A stretch of 64,000 nucleotides of DNA from Macrocystis pyrifera (GCA_031763025.1 JASSKH010000028.1:7761324-7825323), one strand, 5' to 3'. Positions 1 through 12,244 are shown, counted from the first letter of the stretch. A program made the numbers and translations. Notes: generated from the sequence alone by a model not told the origin.

Positions 1-836
1 GAGGAGAAGCGCGCCGTGGGGGTGGGTAAATTGTCGTCCACTTCTATGAAAATCATTAGCTCTCTTCTATCTTCATCCTGAACTGCGGAGGGGGGAATCA
101 GAGGGAGACAAACCAGACGGCAGGTGACGGGCAGACGGGGCCGACAGCGAAGCACGGGGCAGAACAGAGGATACGCAGAGACAGGGCAAGGCGGTGACGC
201 CGCGTAATTTTACTCGTGGCCGCGATGTCACCACGCACGTCGGAGTGCAACCTGGTCCCGTGTGACGGCAAGCCCGAACATCATGCACGCATCACATGGT
301 GCATGACAGCCGCGGGTGGTATTGGCGTGGCCTTCTGCTAGAGGCGTTCCTAGGCGTGTGGCTTATGCTTCAGGTGAGTCAATGTCTTGACCTACCAGTG
401 AGTTGCATGTTATCGTACGTCCTGCAACTCGCGCCTGCAGGTGGGTGTGCCATGTGTGCGTGGAGGCTGAGACTCTGACGCAGAATTACAGCAGTCGCTC
501 GCACGTATTTACCCGAGTATATGCTTTAGCACTAAACCCGGGCGCACAAACGTAAAACGTGCTGCCGTTGCGACTCTTGAAATATGCATGATGCTTGCGC
601 TCGTCAGCTACAAAACTGACCGCCAGTTGCCGTTTTGTCCGCACGCACAGAGCATGCACCTTCGTATTGAAGAACAAAATACTTTGAAAGTCTTTGACCA
701 AGCGATGAAAAGTACGTGGTCACTTCACAACGATAACATACCTTAGCATCGCCGTCCTTACTTTAGCATCCGGGGAACACTGCATTAGCTTTCGCTCATG
801 AGTTTCAATAGAAAAAACTTGCAAAGGAAAACGCAC

Positions 837-968
837 CTGTTCCATCTCGAGTAGCCTCTCGCTGTACACGATGGCGTTTTTGCTGGACTTTTTCGGAGGT
901 GTCGGGCTTGCCAAGTAGTCTCGGAGGCAGGTCAAGTTTGACAACACCTTCGGGGCGAGAGGACCAGT
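837..968 (-). CDS. Orphan exon of an unrecognised minus-strand gene
   Basis: Forty-four codons, phase 0 at both ends, between a CAAATCCAG acceptor and a CAG/GTGCGT donor. It encodes TGPLAPKVLSNLTCLRDYLA through SERLLEMEQ. Composition and splice sites look coding, but no neighbouring exons could be linked and the family is not recognised. It could belong to the gene 3' of Nth, on the same strand. Confidence 0.5.
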
Positions 969-2133
969 CTGGATTTGACCAACGAAACGCACGCGCACGA
1001 AAAAAAAAACGGTTGGACTCGGCTTCATGTGTGTACTGTAGGTTCAACTTACAAAAACCAACAGACATTCTGCAAGTGAGTGTGGACTGTTTTTCCCTCC
1101 GACAAAGTAACGTAAATGTTCCAGTCCGACTTGAATCGCATGTTATGCGCACGAGAAGCAAAAAAAAGTTGGACGGTGGGAACCATTTCTGACTATATTA
1201 AAAAGACACCCTCATCTGTTTGTGAGATCAATAATTATTGTCGAAACTCATCTTTGCAGACTCTGTGCGACACTTCAATCGCGCGCATATTTTGGTGTAA
1301 CGGTTTTCCGGGAAGACTTCGCGGCTCACTGCCTACGCCCATGTGGGGAACGGGGTCAGTCTTCGCCCCCGAAGGAGTTCGTCGAAGGCCACAGCTCAGC
1401 GTGTGGTAGACTTGCCTCCGGCAATACAGTGGTGAGGAGCACAGTAAAGGGCAACAATGTCGGTATGCTTTCTTCAAAACTATCGCGTGGAGGGGCGGGC
1501 GGAGAATAAATAAACGTGAGGCTTGCCATATTGCCCGTCCTTCAGGGAGGGGGGGATCTGGCTACCAGAGGAGTTAAAAACAAAAACATGCATGAATTCG
1601 CACGGCGAATGGGTGCCATTGATGAATCAGCAGGAGGTGCAGCAGTCGCACATCGCCACTAGTGGCAGAGGAGGAGGTAAACGAACGAAAACGAGAAAAT
1701 TAGATCTCTTCCTCCAGAAGTGCCAAAAACAAAAATACGACAAGAAACAAAACGGACGTGGCATCCACGTTGCCTCTCTGTCCCCCTCCCCTCCGCCCCG
1801 CCCTGCCCCCCCCCCTCCCCCCTGAACGCTGCCCAACCAAGACTTATCAGACACGCGACTATGGGTGGAACAGTCGCCGCACGAAACAAAAGAAAGGGAC
1901 GGTCGTGTTAATACTCTCCTCCTTCTCTCCTATCCCACACCTTTTTGATCCAACTGCACACCGGACACGCCGAGGGGTCGTGGATTCGCGCCTGCGTTCC
2001 CGAGAAAATTGACAGAGTGGTTTCCGTGGGCACGTACAGGATAGGGTTCAGTCATCCGAGGGGGGGGGGGGGGAGGAGGTAACGATTATACCGTTCGTGG
2101 AGGCGATCAGCAAATGTTTCAGATGCAAGACGG
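969..2133. other. No gene assigned
   Basis: Contains a C/T-rich tract (1780-1830) and short open frames without support on either strand. A possible GC-type donor (AG/GCAAGT, minus strand near 1411) was seen but no exon could be built. Confidence 0.5.
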
Positions 2134-4178
2134 GGGGGGGGGGGTACTCATTATCATGCATGGCGGTAGTCGTATAACCATAGACCCTCGCATCCCTACA
2201 ATGCCGGGCTGGAGCACGTCGGGTTTTCACCGACCAGGCAGACATTGCTTGTACCAAGCGCGAAGCGCCGTGAGGTGTCCGGCGAGTTGCATGAAGGGTG
2301 AGCTGCATCCTACTAAGCACCGTTTTAGAGGCGGATTTTCTTGCATATGGATGACAGCATCAATGAATTGATTTGATTTCTGGTGTGACCACTTCCAGAG
2401 ACAGCAATGGGTTCACTATGTAACTGCCTCGTGCGTGCCTCACCATATACACACTACGTGATACGATCATCCCCCTTGTGCGGAGTGAAGGTTCTCCCAG
2501 CACAAAAATGATCTAACTTGACCGCCAGCCGTGGTAACCGCCAAAAAAAAAAAAAAAAACGGTACCCTGGCTGTCTAGCTCACCAATGAGAGGCGTGTTC
2601 TACAGCGTCGTCGCCAACCGACGCCAACCCAACCTATATATATCATCGAGGGGGGTACTCATTATCATGCATGGCCGTAGTCGTATAACCATAGACCCTC
2701 GAATCCCTATAATGCCGGGATGGAGCACGTCGGGTTTCCCGCCGACCAGGCAGACATTGTTTGCACTAAGCGCGAAGCGCCGTGAGGTTTCCGGCGAGTC
2801 GCATGAAGGGTGAGCTGCATCCTACTAAATACCGCCTGTGAGGCGGACTTGTATAAGAATGACAGCCTCAATGAGATAATTAATTTCCGGTGTGGCCGCT
2901 TCCGGAGACAGCAATGGGAGTACTATGTAACTGCCTCTTGGGTGTAACACTACTAGATAGGATCTTTCCCACTTGTGCGGAGTAAAGGATGTTCACCTCG
3001 CACAAATGATCTAACTCGACGGCCGGCTGTGACCGACCGCCAAAAAAAGAAAAAAAAAAGAAAAAAAGCGGTACCCTGGTTGTCTACCTCAAGTAGTGAG
3101 CGGCATGTTTTACAGTGTCGTTGCCAACCGACGCCAACCCAACTTATGTATAATGGGGGGGGGGGTGCTCATTATTATGCATGGTCGTAGTCGTATGACC
3201 ATAGATCTCCGCATCGCTACAATGATGGGACGGAGCACGTTGGGTTTTCACCGCCCACGCCGACATCGCTGGCACCAAGCGCGAAGCGCTGTGAGGTATT
3301 CGGCGAGTCGCATGAAGGGTGAGCTGGATCCTACTGAGAAGCGCTTGTGAGGCGGACTTTCTTGCACATCAATGACAGCGTCGGATGAGTTTTTTTCCGG
3401 TGTAGTCACTGCCAGAAAGAGCAATTGGGTTACTATGTAACTGCTTCGTGGGTGCCTTACCATATACACACTATGTGATACGATCATCCCCCTTGTGCGG
3501 AGTAAAGGTTCTCCCCGGACAACAATGATCTAACTCGGCCGCCAGCCGTGGTAACCGCCGGAAAAAAAAAAAACGGTACCCTGGCTGTCTAGCTCACGCA
3601 GTGAGAGGCGTGTTTTACAGCGTCGTCGCCAACCGACCCCAACCCAACCTATATATACCAGGTATATAAGATAGGGGGGGGGGGGGGGTACTCATTGTCA
3701 TGCATGGCCGTAGTTGTATGACCATAGACCCTCGCATCCCTACAATGACGGGACGGAAACGTTGGGTTTTCATCGACCAGGCAGACATCGCTAGCAACAA
3801 GCGCGAAGCGGTATTCGGCGAGTCGCATAAAGGGTAAGCTGCATCCTACTGAGAACCGCTTGTGAGGCGGAATTCGATGCACATGGATGACAGCGTCAGA
3901 TAAATAGTTTTTCGGGTGCAGCCACTTCCTGAGAGAGCAATGGGGTTACTACGTAACTGCCTCGTGGGTCCTTACCATAAACACTACCGGTACGTGATGC
4001 GAGCATCTCCCCTGTGCGGAGTTAAGGTTCTCCACCCCGCACAAGAATGATCTAACTCGACCGCCAAAACAAAACAAAAAAAACGGTACGCCGTACCCTG
4101 GTTTGTCTAGCTCCCGTAGTGAGCGGTATGGTCTACATTGTCGTGGCCAAACGACTTCAACCCAACCTATACATTTAG
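2134..4178 (-). repeat. Family A repeat, head-to-tail array of four copies
   Basis: Copies at about 2134-2640, 2647-3152, 3154-3657 and 3673-4178. Each starts with a G run, TACTCATTATCATGCATGG and CGTAGTCGTATGACCATAGA, passes GCGCGAAGCGCCGTGAGG and an A run, and ends GCCAACCCAACCTATATA. They differ by point changes and small indels. On the minus strand the unit reads from GGTTGGGTTGGCGTCGG to a C tract. Confidence 0.9.
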
Positions 4179-4264
4179 GGGGGCCGGTGTTTATCCTTTC
4201 AGATCTACACCCTATTTTCGGGGACAATACACTTGGAACTCAGAGTTGAAAATATTTTTCAGGG

Positions 4265-4515
4265 GCTGGCGGGATAATCAACCCCTTCGGGACGCCAAGG
4301 TACAGCGACCAGAACAACGATAACTTCGGTGTTATCAACCATTGAAACGTTTACGAGCAGCTTTGACGTCCAGCAGTACGGTACGGGCAGGATCGTCTTA
4401 CGCCCGTCCCGTCACGACTCCTTGCACTGTTGCTACTAAAGGACACCAAATTTGCATCATCCTCCTACCAAGCAGTTATGTTGCTACCGTCGCTGCGAAC
4501 GTCACTTTTTCATTG
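4265..4515 (+). repeat. Dispersed repeat G, copy 1
   Basis: CCCCTTCGGGACGCC, GTTATCAACCATTGAA, TACGAGCAGCTTTGACG, GCATCATCCTCC and AACGTCAC line up in order with 32990-33230. Confidence 0.7.
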
Positions 4516-4599
4516 GCAGTTTTCCCCCTCTGAAGTCTCCCAAGAGGGTGGAGTCAGAAAATTGAGAGTGGTGCGCGCGTAAGTAAATCACAAGGCTTG

Positions 4600-4818
4600 A
4601 CGCATCGGACAGATCATCATCTACGGATAGATCATCTAGATCCTACTGTAGCATCTGCCGTTATGATATGTTGCGCAGGAGCTGTTTTGTAGTACAGATC
4701 CAGCCCAGGACATGAGCTAGATCATGCAGATTGTACGGCTCTCACCCTGCAGCATGAGCTAAATCATACAGATCATACCGATCAGGAATGTCCTTATCCG
4801 CCCTGAACAATCTATAGG
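4600..4818 (+). repeat. Family E repeat (AGATCATCTAGATC-rich)
   Basis: GATAGATCATCTAGATCC, GCAGATCCAGCCCAGGACAT-like middle, CATGAGCTAGATCATGCAG, ATCAGGAATGTCC. The order of blocks is the same as at 9600-9830. Confidence 0.75.
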
Positions 4819-5438
4819 GTCACGAGTGGCTTTCGCGGTGAGCAATGGTGAGGTCGTCCACCCCACGTATCCCCTACAAGCGATGGAAGGGTCGCTGGAA
4901 GATAGACGTCCTAGCGGCGGGAGCAGCCGATGGCAACCAGGTGGCCGGGATCCCCCGCTTGCACAATGTGAGCGTCAAAAAAAAGTTGCGGAGACGTTGT
5001 CGACACCTTGTGGGGCTTTAGCTACATTGTTCAACGTCTCTACAAGGGTTGCTTTACACCCACATTATGCAAGGGGGGTGGGGGGGTCCCGGCCACCCGT
5101 GCATCAGCGGCTCTCCTCTATCATGTATGCTGTCACCGACGAGCGAGCGCACGCGCCTGGCGCCGTCTACGTGTGCGATGGTCACCGTAGGCCTATTCAC
5201 AACTGTTTGGCGCGCGGTACGCCCGACACTATAACAGCGGCGCAAGTCTCCTGAACGGATAGCACGACGACATCGTCTCAGAGTCCGCACGAGGGGAAGT
5301 ACAAGAGGCGGCAACAGCAGCAAACCACAGAGACGGCGGTAACAAGGGGAATACAGCGAAATCACGAAAAAAAAGTAGGAACATATGCAAAAGCGTTAGC
5401 CAACAGGTACACAAGACCGAAGAGCATAAAACTCTTGC

Positions 5439-5529
5439 CTGGCAGTGCTCCCTGCCGAAGTAAATAAACTGCAGGTGCAGCTTGGCCCACGAATCTCTGG
5501 GAAACACCGCCTTAAGGTCCTCTTCCACT
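5439..5529 (-). CDS. NTH1: Nth exon 6, ends at a likely GC donor
   Basis: Acceptor TTGGACAG, phase 2. It encodes [20 protein letters not shown] then [10 protein letters not shown], the segment before the iron-sulphur cluster. The best donor is CAG/GCAAGA (GC type). Read-through instead gives a Cys-rich tail ([15 protein letters not shown]) that does not have the usual cluster spacing, so an intron is preferred. Confidence 0.85.
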
Positions 5530-7105
5530 CTGTCCAAGGGACAAAAAAGCGGCGGGGAGGGCGGACATGGGCAGGGGGGGGTTGGCACTGAATTTCCCGA
5601 GCCAAAAACACCATTTTTCCTCCGCCCCACCGACTAACTGCTACAGATTCGTGTCTCCTGGCTGTATGGACGTCGTTGGGGGGTTATTTGGGGAATTTCG
5701 GTGATAACTGACAACAACAAAAAACACGCGATGAAAGCAGCGCGTATGGCAGCGAGAGGCGCCTCTAGTTACGGGTGTGTGCTGCCAGCAGCTCACACCG
5801 TGCTCGGAGTGCCCACGCTGGTTTGGGTTTCATCGAAATTCTTCCGGGTGGGGCGGGGCGGGGCGGAGCGGTAGTTCATGCGGTTCGGTACGAAGAACCC
5901 GGGTGTTTGCTTTCAGCAGACTGCACGCAGAGCTTCGTATCGACTCTCGAAGCCCAGTAGCTCCGCCGGCGTGCTCGAGACCTACCTCCCGTCCCATGTT
6001 CCTCCAAGGGTAGCAAGACGTTCGTGCCTGCCTGACAGGTAGGTTTGCTTGCAAGCCGACGTTTGCGGCGCAACGAGGTATGTACGAACGCATCGACGTA
6101 GGGCGGCTGTACAAACCGTCGTTGGAAGAGTTTCGACCTTAACTACTGTGCACGACTGTTAAAATAAGAGGCAAGACAATGCAAAGTGAGCGCTTGCCTG
6201 TGTGACATCGACGTAACGCGGTTTCTCATTCCCCGGCAACGGCACACCTGCCGCTTGCTGGCGCAGCACCTCCCTGCGCCTCCCTGCGCCCGCCACAGAC
6301 TAAACGCTAAACAACGCGCAACGCATTAAAAAAAAAAAATCACACAAAACAAGGCAATAAAAATACAAATCAAAACAACGTACGCAGCCCTAAAAGATTC
6401 AAAGGAAAGGAAATGTTTGACAACATGCGTGACTACCGTAGCTCCTAAGGAAAGTCACCACCATCGCCACCACCACTACCCCCACTATCACCACCATCAC
6501 CACCACCCCCCCCACCATCACCACTACCACCACCACCACCACTCCGCTCTCTCACTTGCTGGCGTTATTTTCGTTCTTCGTGAGTCCCCACCGGAGTGCG
6601 AGCCTGTGGATGTGCGTGTCCACCGGAAAGGCGGGGATCCCGAACGCCTGCACCATCACCACCGCCGCCGTCTTCCGCCCTGCACAGCGTCGGCAGGCGA
6701 AACACAAGTAAAAACGCAGACGAAAGGAAAACCCATTTATCCATCCATCCATCCATCCATCCATTCATCTGCCTATCAATCTATCCATTCATCCATCCGT
6801 CCATCCATGGAAAATCCATCCATCCACTCATCCATCCACCTATCTATACATCCGTCTATCAATCCATGCATCTACTCGCCTATCAATCCATCCGTCCATC
6901 CATCCATCCATCAATCCATCGATCCATCGATCCATCCATCGATCCATCCACCCATTCGCGCATCAATAAAGCAAGGAGGGTCGGTCGCCTTCGGCATGTC
7001 ACCGGCCGGTCGTAGTAACGTTCAGTGCGGAGGGAAAAGTGGCTTTTTTTCCCCCACATGAAAAAAGTACATAAAAGGATTGGCTATTTCAGTAGAATGA
7101 TGACC

Positions 7106-7136
<31 letters not shown>

Positions 7137-10100
7137 GCGTTCGAGTGATGTTGTTGGTCTGCGCCGCCCAAACGATTCCATTGCGCGCACAAAGCGGGTG
7201 GGATTCGAGTGGCGGCTGGAGTGTTCATTCGCGCCGCGAGATCTTGCACCCCCTGAGGTCGAATCATCTGCTGCGTGAGCAAACCAAGTTTTTAGCGCGT
7301 CGACGTAGATATGGACTACAAGATTAACCGCTATCCAAAAACAATATCTGCGTGTTTCTCGACCCACGAGCTATTTACCCCGCACACACGTGGAGTATTT
7401 GGTTCGCTGATGCATCACGCGCGCGTGTATTCAGAGAGAGCAGAGAGGGGGGGGGGGGGGGGGGGGGTACAGTCTCCCAGCTTACCGACGCCTGGCAGGC
7501 TTTGCAGACCCTCGAAAGTGTCCGGAACCTGCCCGTCGAAGCGGTCCAGCAGCTGCTGCGACAGGGCAATCAGATGCTTGGACTTCGTGGGGGCAAGGCC
7601 GACGGACCTGAGGCGACGCCCGGCACATCAGTTACCCGTGAAGGCGGGACTAAAAGCAACATAACGCAGCATTTGAAAAAACTTGAAAAAAAAAAACACA
7701 CACACCAGGTATACACCAACAGTAATCAACAGACAGGAGGGCCGGCCGACGTTATCGTGCAGCGATCAGGCAACCATGGAGTTGGACGGGACTTGCTCTT
7801 CCCGTATTTGACTTTTCGACTAATATGTTGTTTCGGGCATCGCTCGTGTAGGGGTAGAAGATGTGAAAGTGCTACCTACCATGGACAGTTAGGCATGGGA
7901 ATGGATTCGTTTTAGACGTAAAAAAATGTCCAGTCTATTCGAGAATCCGTTCAAAAAAAGTCGAAAGAACAATTTTTGAAAATAGTCTGCTACCACCCTA
8001 TTTACTTGGTTTTAAACTACATTCACGTGTAGCACCGAGCATCTGATTACTCGACCAGGGAAACGAATTTGATGATAAAGTTCGACAGACACCTCCCATC
8101 GATGGAGAATGATCGACTGACTGGTTGTGTTTTGATCTGCAGATTTTTGCTCCGCTAAGTTTTTGTGGAAATACGCGAGAAAACTCGATTTTTTTAGGTT
8201 GTATTCGTATCCTTCTGTCTACTTGATTATACAAAATCTAAACCAGTCAATCGATGCGAAATGACTTTGCGCACACAGCAATGAAATCCGCACCTGAATC
8301 CGACAAGTAGCCGACATGAAATCTGTTGCACGAGTTGACCCTCTTTTTATGAGTCAATCGCTGATGGGAAATTCGACAAAAAATATCCCGAGATAAAAAC
8401 AAAGGACGTCCAGTCTTCATGGTATCGGGCAAACGGTGCCAGACATGAAAGCGGCCGCACGCCGAGCGATCGTCATCACACCCGGTGCCATCGCAGTAGC
8501 GAAGACCATCTGTGATCGGGCCTTGATGCAGCAGGAAGCGAGTTATCCCTAGCATTCAGATGCGAACGCATCACTATTGTTGTCTCACGTGAGAAAACGA
8601 CGGAGAAAAAATAATCTACAGTACCACCCTGTCCGGAAATATAGGAATGGTTTAATCATAAATGTGAAAATAAGCTGTTCTTTACATTTCCGGACAGAGT
8701 GGTACGACGTACGTACGAGTACATACAGCAGCAGCATGCAGATTTCAGGCGCGTGGTGAATGCAGCCTTGGCCGCAAGGCTCAAGCCTAGCTGCACGCGC
8801 AACAACAACTTGCCCGTGAGCTAGAAGTGGGGCGCGCTGCCACGGAGGTGCAGGCAGCGCCGTCGAACTCCCGGTCTCGGCGAAGTGCAGTATAGCAACA
8901 CGCAGCCGAGTGTCGATGCTGTGTGTAGGTACGAGGTATGTTCTTCTTGTTTACGTGTCCAACAGCAGTAAAACAGGACCGCATGCTGAGACTTGATCTG
9001 TACAAGATGTGTTTCACAGGGGGGGGGCAGCTTTCTCGTGCTGCCGGTCGCCAACCCCAAGGCCTCCCCAGAAACGCGCGATTCGTTCACGCTCGCGCGT
9101 CCGTATCTACGCTGCAACTCCATCCTCTGGGCTTGGTTGTGCGCTGTCGTGCAACACGTGTCGTGCATAAAGCAAGGCTGACTTTTTTCCAACTTTAGCT
9201 CAACGCCACAACATCGATGCCGGCACCGCTTTTTACTCTATTTTTGAGAGGTAGCGTCATAGAACGGATTTTTTGGTTGCAAACTTTTTTTTTCCCAACC
9301 ACGGATTGGTTAATTCCTAAAGATTTTTTCTCGCCGATAACGACCATGCGACATCCTTTGTTTTTTTTACGTACTAAAACGAATCCATTCCCATCCCTAA
9401 CAGTAGGGCTTCCGTGCCTTGCTTTCCCTTTCCCTACCCTCGTGCGTAAAGCTCTATGGAGATGGCTTGTGTTGTTGCAGGCCTTTCAAAAGAAAAAAAA
9501 AAAAAAAACGTACTTGCGCTTATGCCTTGTTGAATGAAGGCACGCTAAACGCCGAAAAGCGCATTCAAAGGGCACAGCATCGTATGACGAGGACTCCACA
9601 CGTGGGACAGATAGATCATCTGCTGGTAGATAATCTAGATACAAATCTTTGTGAGGGGTTGTGCAGCATCTGCCTTATAGGGCAGATCCAACCCAGGAAA
9701 CACGTGCTACTGTAGATCATGCAGGTTATACGGCTCCCATCTGGGGACATGAGCTAGATCATACAGATCATACAGATCAGGAATATATCTGCTCTGAAAG
9801 ATCTAGATCATGATCCATCTATAGAATTAGTATATGTCCAAGCTCCGAATCGATGAAGGGGGGGCGGGAGGGGGGGGGTAGTTCAGGGGGCTGGTACATC
9901 GAATAGCTGCGCAAAAACAATAACAGAGCCACTCGGGAAACACGAGATGCGCCCGTCGTGGCACTGCCTGCTGACAAACCACCTCTACGATAGCTCTACA
10001 GTATATGGCATCGCTGAAGAGGCAAGACGGTACGAGACACTTCACGCCACACATACCTATTCTTAGATGCGATGGAAAACCATGTGCATGCGTACACGCG

Positions 10101-11938
10101 TGCGCGCAGGCTTATCGTTTATCGTACGAGCAGTGGCAGCTAAACGAGGCAGCTAAACGAGATGGCAGAAAAAAAAATGAGCGGAGGTGTTCGCGCGACT
10201 CGAAAGACAAACGATGAAATCGAATGTCGACCAGCGCGAGCGAAAGGAGCACGGCTGGTGGTTCCATAGTCTGCGCTTGCCTGATGATCCGCTGCACATC
10301 TTCTTGGCCCATCTTGGACATGGACTGTGGGTCTGGCGCCACACTGAAAAGCTTTTTGGTCACCTCGTTCACCTTTTGGTGGCAACGAACGGTAGTGCCA
10401 GGATGGCCAGGGCAGTGGTGGCGATCATTTAGTCCACAGACCGCCAGTCGGCGCGATGGATCAAGGGCCCGTTCGGTCGGTGACCCGGTTATATGATGGA
10501 CACCCACTGCCAGAGATTTGGTACTATGTTATCTATAGCAGAAGTCGTTGTAGTTCTCACGCACGACTGACAGCCTCGGCAATTAACCTTGTGACAAGGA
10601 CAGACCCGACAACTTGAAAGCAACAGTAACAAAAATAGCAACGACAACAACAACAACAACAACGGACGACGGCAGCAGCGGCGACTGACGCCTCCCTATA
10701 CATGCGATCGACAGCAAAGCAGCATGCGATAGCACCACTCACGAAACAAGAGTAACACACAACAGAGCCAGACAGAGAGCGAAACGAAACATAAACGCCC
10801 CACAAACTAAAGTCTTACCATGCACGCTGCATGAGGACGAGGCCGCACGCACACACGCATGCACGCACCTGCCCGTCCGTGGTTTGAGCAGAGAGGAGTA
10901 CGCCACACAGCAACGTGAAGCTGTCCTGCGCTTGGCACAGAGGAAACGACGGAAATGAAACAAAGGGAAAAGAGGAAGCCCGATGACGAACGCGCCTCGG
11001 CCAACGTTGTATTTCCTCCCGAACAATGCGGGGATTTCAGAGGTATCCTGCAGGATTTCAGGCGTGTGCTGGAACCCAGTCGTGCAGCCGCAAGGGCCTC
11101 AAAACGCCCGTCTTATCTATGCCGCTGCAAGTAAAGCTCGCTACTCGTACTGTAGGGTATGAATAGATGGCCCCCGACCAACACACTCCGAGGAACAAAA
11201 CACGAGCTGTATCGGAGGCCCTCGAACAAAAAGACAAGACGAGCTTTGGAACAGAAAAAACTATCGCCACGCGTGAGCGCATGCGAAAACAAACACGCAG
11301 CACGCCCCCCCCTCCGCGGTACAAATAGGTGACTCCTTCTCTCGTCACAACGCTCGCCCCTCACCACGTGGTTGATCGGAATGGGCGGGTCAGGGTACAG
11401 GGTATCCATGACGTTGAGGATCAGCGCCGCCTTCTCGGCCAAGCGCGGCGGAATTTTCTTCCGAGAAATATTTTCCCCTCCCCCGCGCTTTTCCTCGGCC
11501 TTGACCTTGACCTTTCTGTCCGCTTTCCTCGGGCTCTTCTTGCCAACTTTTTTTTTTCTCGCGCGCCATCGTCTGCGGGCTACTGCTCGTTCCTGGGCCC
11601 CGGGCGCCCCCCACACGCCTTCTCTCGCGTTTCACCGGGTTTCCCATCGGGGCGCTATCTCGACTGCCCCGAGCAAACCCAGCTCCTTCCACAGGCGCCG
11701 TTGCTTCTTCTTTGACCACCGTCTCTGCCGCTTCTTCTTTGACCGCCACCTCTGTGGCTTCTTCCTTGACTACCACCCTGCCTGTCTTTCGGTGCCCGAC
11801 GACGGCAGCAGGCTCGGGCTTTGCTACGCCGTGCGGAGGCTTCTTCCGCGCGAGAGCGTGGCCCCCAGTGTGCTGCCCCGTCCTATGTCCTTCAGGCTTG
11901 GGCTGTTTTGAGTACTCGAAAGTACTCACAATCGCCAT
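5439..11938 (-). CDS. NTH1: Endonuclease III (Nth-type) DNA glycosylase/AP lyase, six exons found, 3' end missing
   Basis: Removes oxidised pyrimidines and nicks the abasic site in base-excision repair. Exons (minus strand): 11365-11938, 10869-10925, 10281-10372, 7486-7607, 6556-6679, 5439-5529. All junction phases agree and give 353 codons once one base is removed from an A10 run in exon 1. Visible signatures in order: [60 protein letters not shown] (helix-hairpin-helix, catalytic Lys about residue 284), [10 protein letters not shown] (catalytic Asp about 302, the same 18-residue spacing as in E. coli Nth), IYFGREHC (first cluster Cys). The ~150 residues before the domain are basic, Lys/Glu-rich and low complexity, which suggests a nuclear or organellar extension; no clear transit peptide was seen. 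The iron-sulphur CPxC-type end was not located. The family assignment is firm; the start codon and 3' end are less sure. Confidence 0.92.
6462..6545. repeat. (CAC/ACC)n microsatellite
   Basis: Runs of CACCAC/CATCAC triplets in the Nth intron just after the exon 5 donor. It is not coding despite the His-rich reading. Confidence 0.9.
6556..6679 (-). CDS. NTH1: Nth exon 5 with catalytic Lys and Asp
   Basis: Acceptor GTGCAG, donor AA/GTGAGA, phase 1 in and 2 out. It encodes [16 protein letters not shown], then [17 protein letters not shown]. Both catalytic residues of the bifunctional glycosylase are present, so the enzyme is predicted to be active if the rest is intact. Confidence 0.95.
6738..6963. 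repeat. (CATC)n microsatellite
   Basis: About 50 imperfect ATCC/CATC units in the Nth intron between exons 4 and 5. Confidence 0.95.
7486..7607 (-). CDS. NTH1: Nth exon 4
   Basis: Encodes [20 protein letters not shown] to [10 protein letters not shown], phase 2 in and phase 1 out (donor G/GTAAGC). The glycine of the hairpin motif is split across the next intron. A long poly-C tract (sense strand) lies within 20 nt downstream of the donor. Confidence 0.92.
8620..8706. mobile_element. Family C inverted-repeat element (about 87 bp)
   Basis: GTACCACCCTGTCCGGAAAT at the left is mirrored by ATTTCCGGACAGAGTGGTAC at the right, around an AT-rich core. Confidence 0.75.
9600..9830 (+). repeat. Family E repeat
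   Basis: ACAGATAGATCATCTGCTGG, GCAGATCCAACCCAGGAAAC, GGGGACATGAGCTAGATCAT, CAGGAATATATCTGCTCTGA. It has the clearest unit structure. Confidence 0.78.
10281..10372 (-). CDS. NTH1: Nth exon 3, ends at a GC donor
   Basis: Encodes [16 protein letters not shown] through EDVQRIIR. It starts after CCAAAAG (phase 0) and ends in phase 2. The donor is AG/GCAAGC, a GC-AG intron. A GT donor here would break the match to the next exon, which completes the Arg codon and reads SVGLAPTK. Confidence 0.88.
10869..10925 (-). CDS. NTH1: Nth exon 2
   Basis: Nineteen codons, phase 0 to 0, from a GCGCAG acceptor to a CAG/GTGCGT donor. It encodes [19 protein letters not shown], the conserved [13 protein letters not shown] core of endonuclease III. 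It is too short to be found as an ORF and is recognised only from the homology. Confidence 0.9.
11365..11938 (-). CDS. NTH1: Nth exon 1 (start codon, N-terminal extension, frame break)
   Basis: The start is the ATG at 11938 ([17 protein letters not shown]). Residues about 54-82 hold three imperfect copies of a [13 protein letters not shown] unit. The reading frame switches between 11633 and about 11545. The upstream frame runs to AREKKK and the downstream frame resumes at [12 protein letters not shown], meeting at an A10 run (T10 on the plus strand, 11548-11557). Nine As would keep one frame. The exon ends with PIPINHV and a GTGAGG donor, phase 0. Confidence 0.8.
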
Positions 11939-12244
11939 CGCTCCGGAGGCGGGGTCGACCGCGGTAGAGGTGGCAGCGATTTCTGCGCAAGAAATAAGCG
12001 GCGGAGGGAAAAGGTAATGCGGTATCAGGGTATGACGCGTGTTTGCCTGATAGGGCTGGCACCTAACTTTTCTGTGGCTTTTCTCATTTGATTATAGTAT
12101 AGGAGCTCTTATGTACATCACCCAAAAACTGATTTTTGAGAAAAGCTAAAAGTGCAACGCGATTAGCAGTTCCAAACGCCTGGTAGATCTGTATGTAGAT
12201 CTAGGACGAATCATATTATAAATACACTGATGGTATTCTAAAGA

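Noticed and set aside
1620..1690. Minus-strand Cys-rich end (AMCDCCTSC) after a good pyrimidine tract, as the missing Nth cluster exon
   Set aside because: Its acceptor phase (1) does not fit exon 6 (phase 0), and the Cys spacing and flanking residues do not match the family.
6417..7061. 214-residue His/Ser/Ile-rich open frame on the plus strand
   Set aside because: It spans (CAC)n and (CATC)n microsatellites and is antisense to a firm Nth exon.
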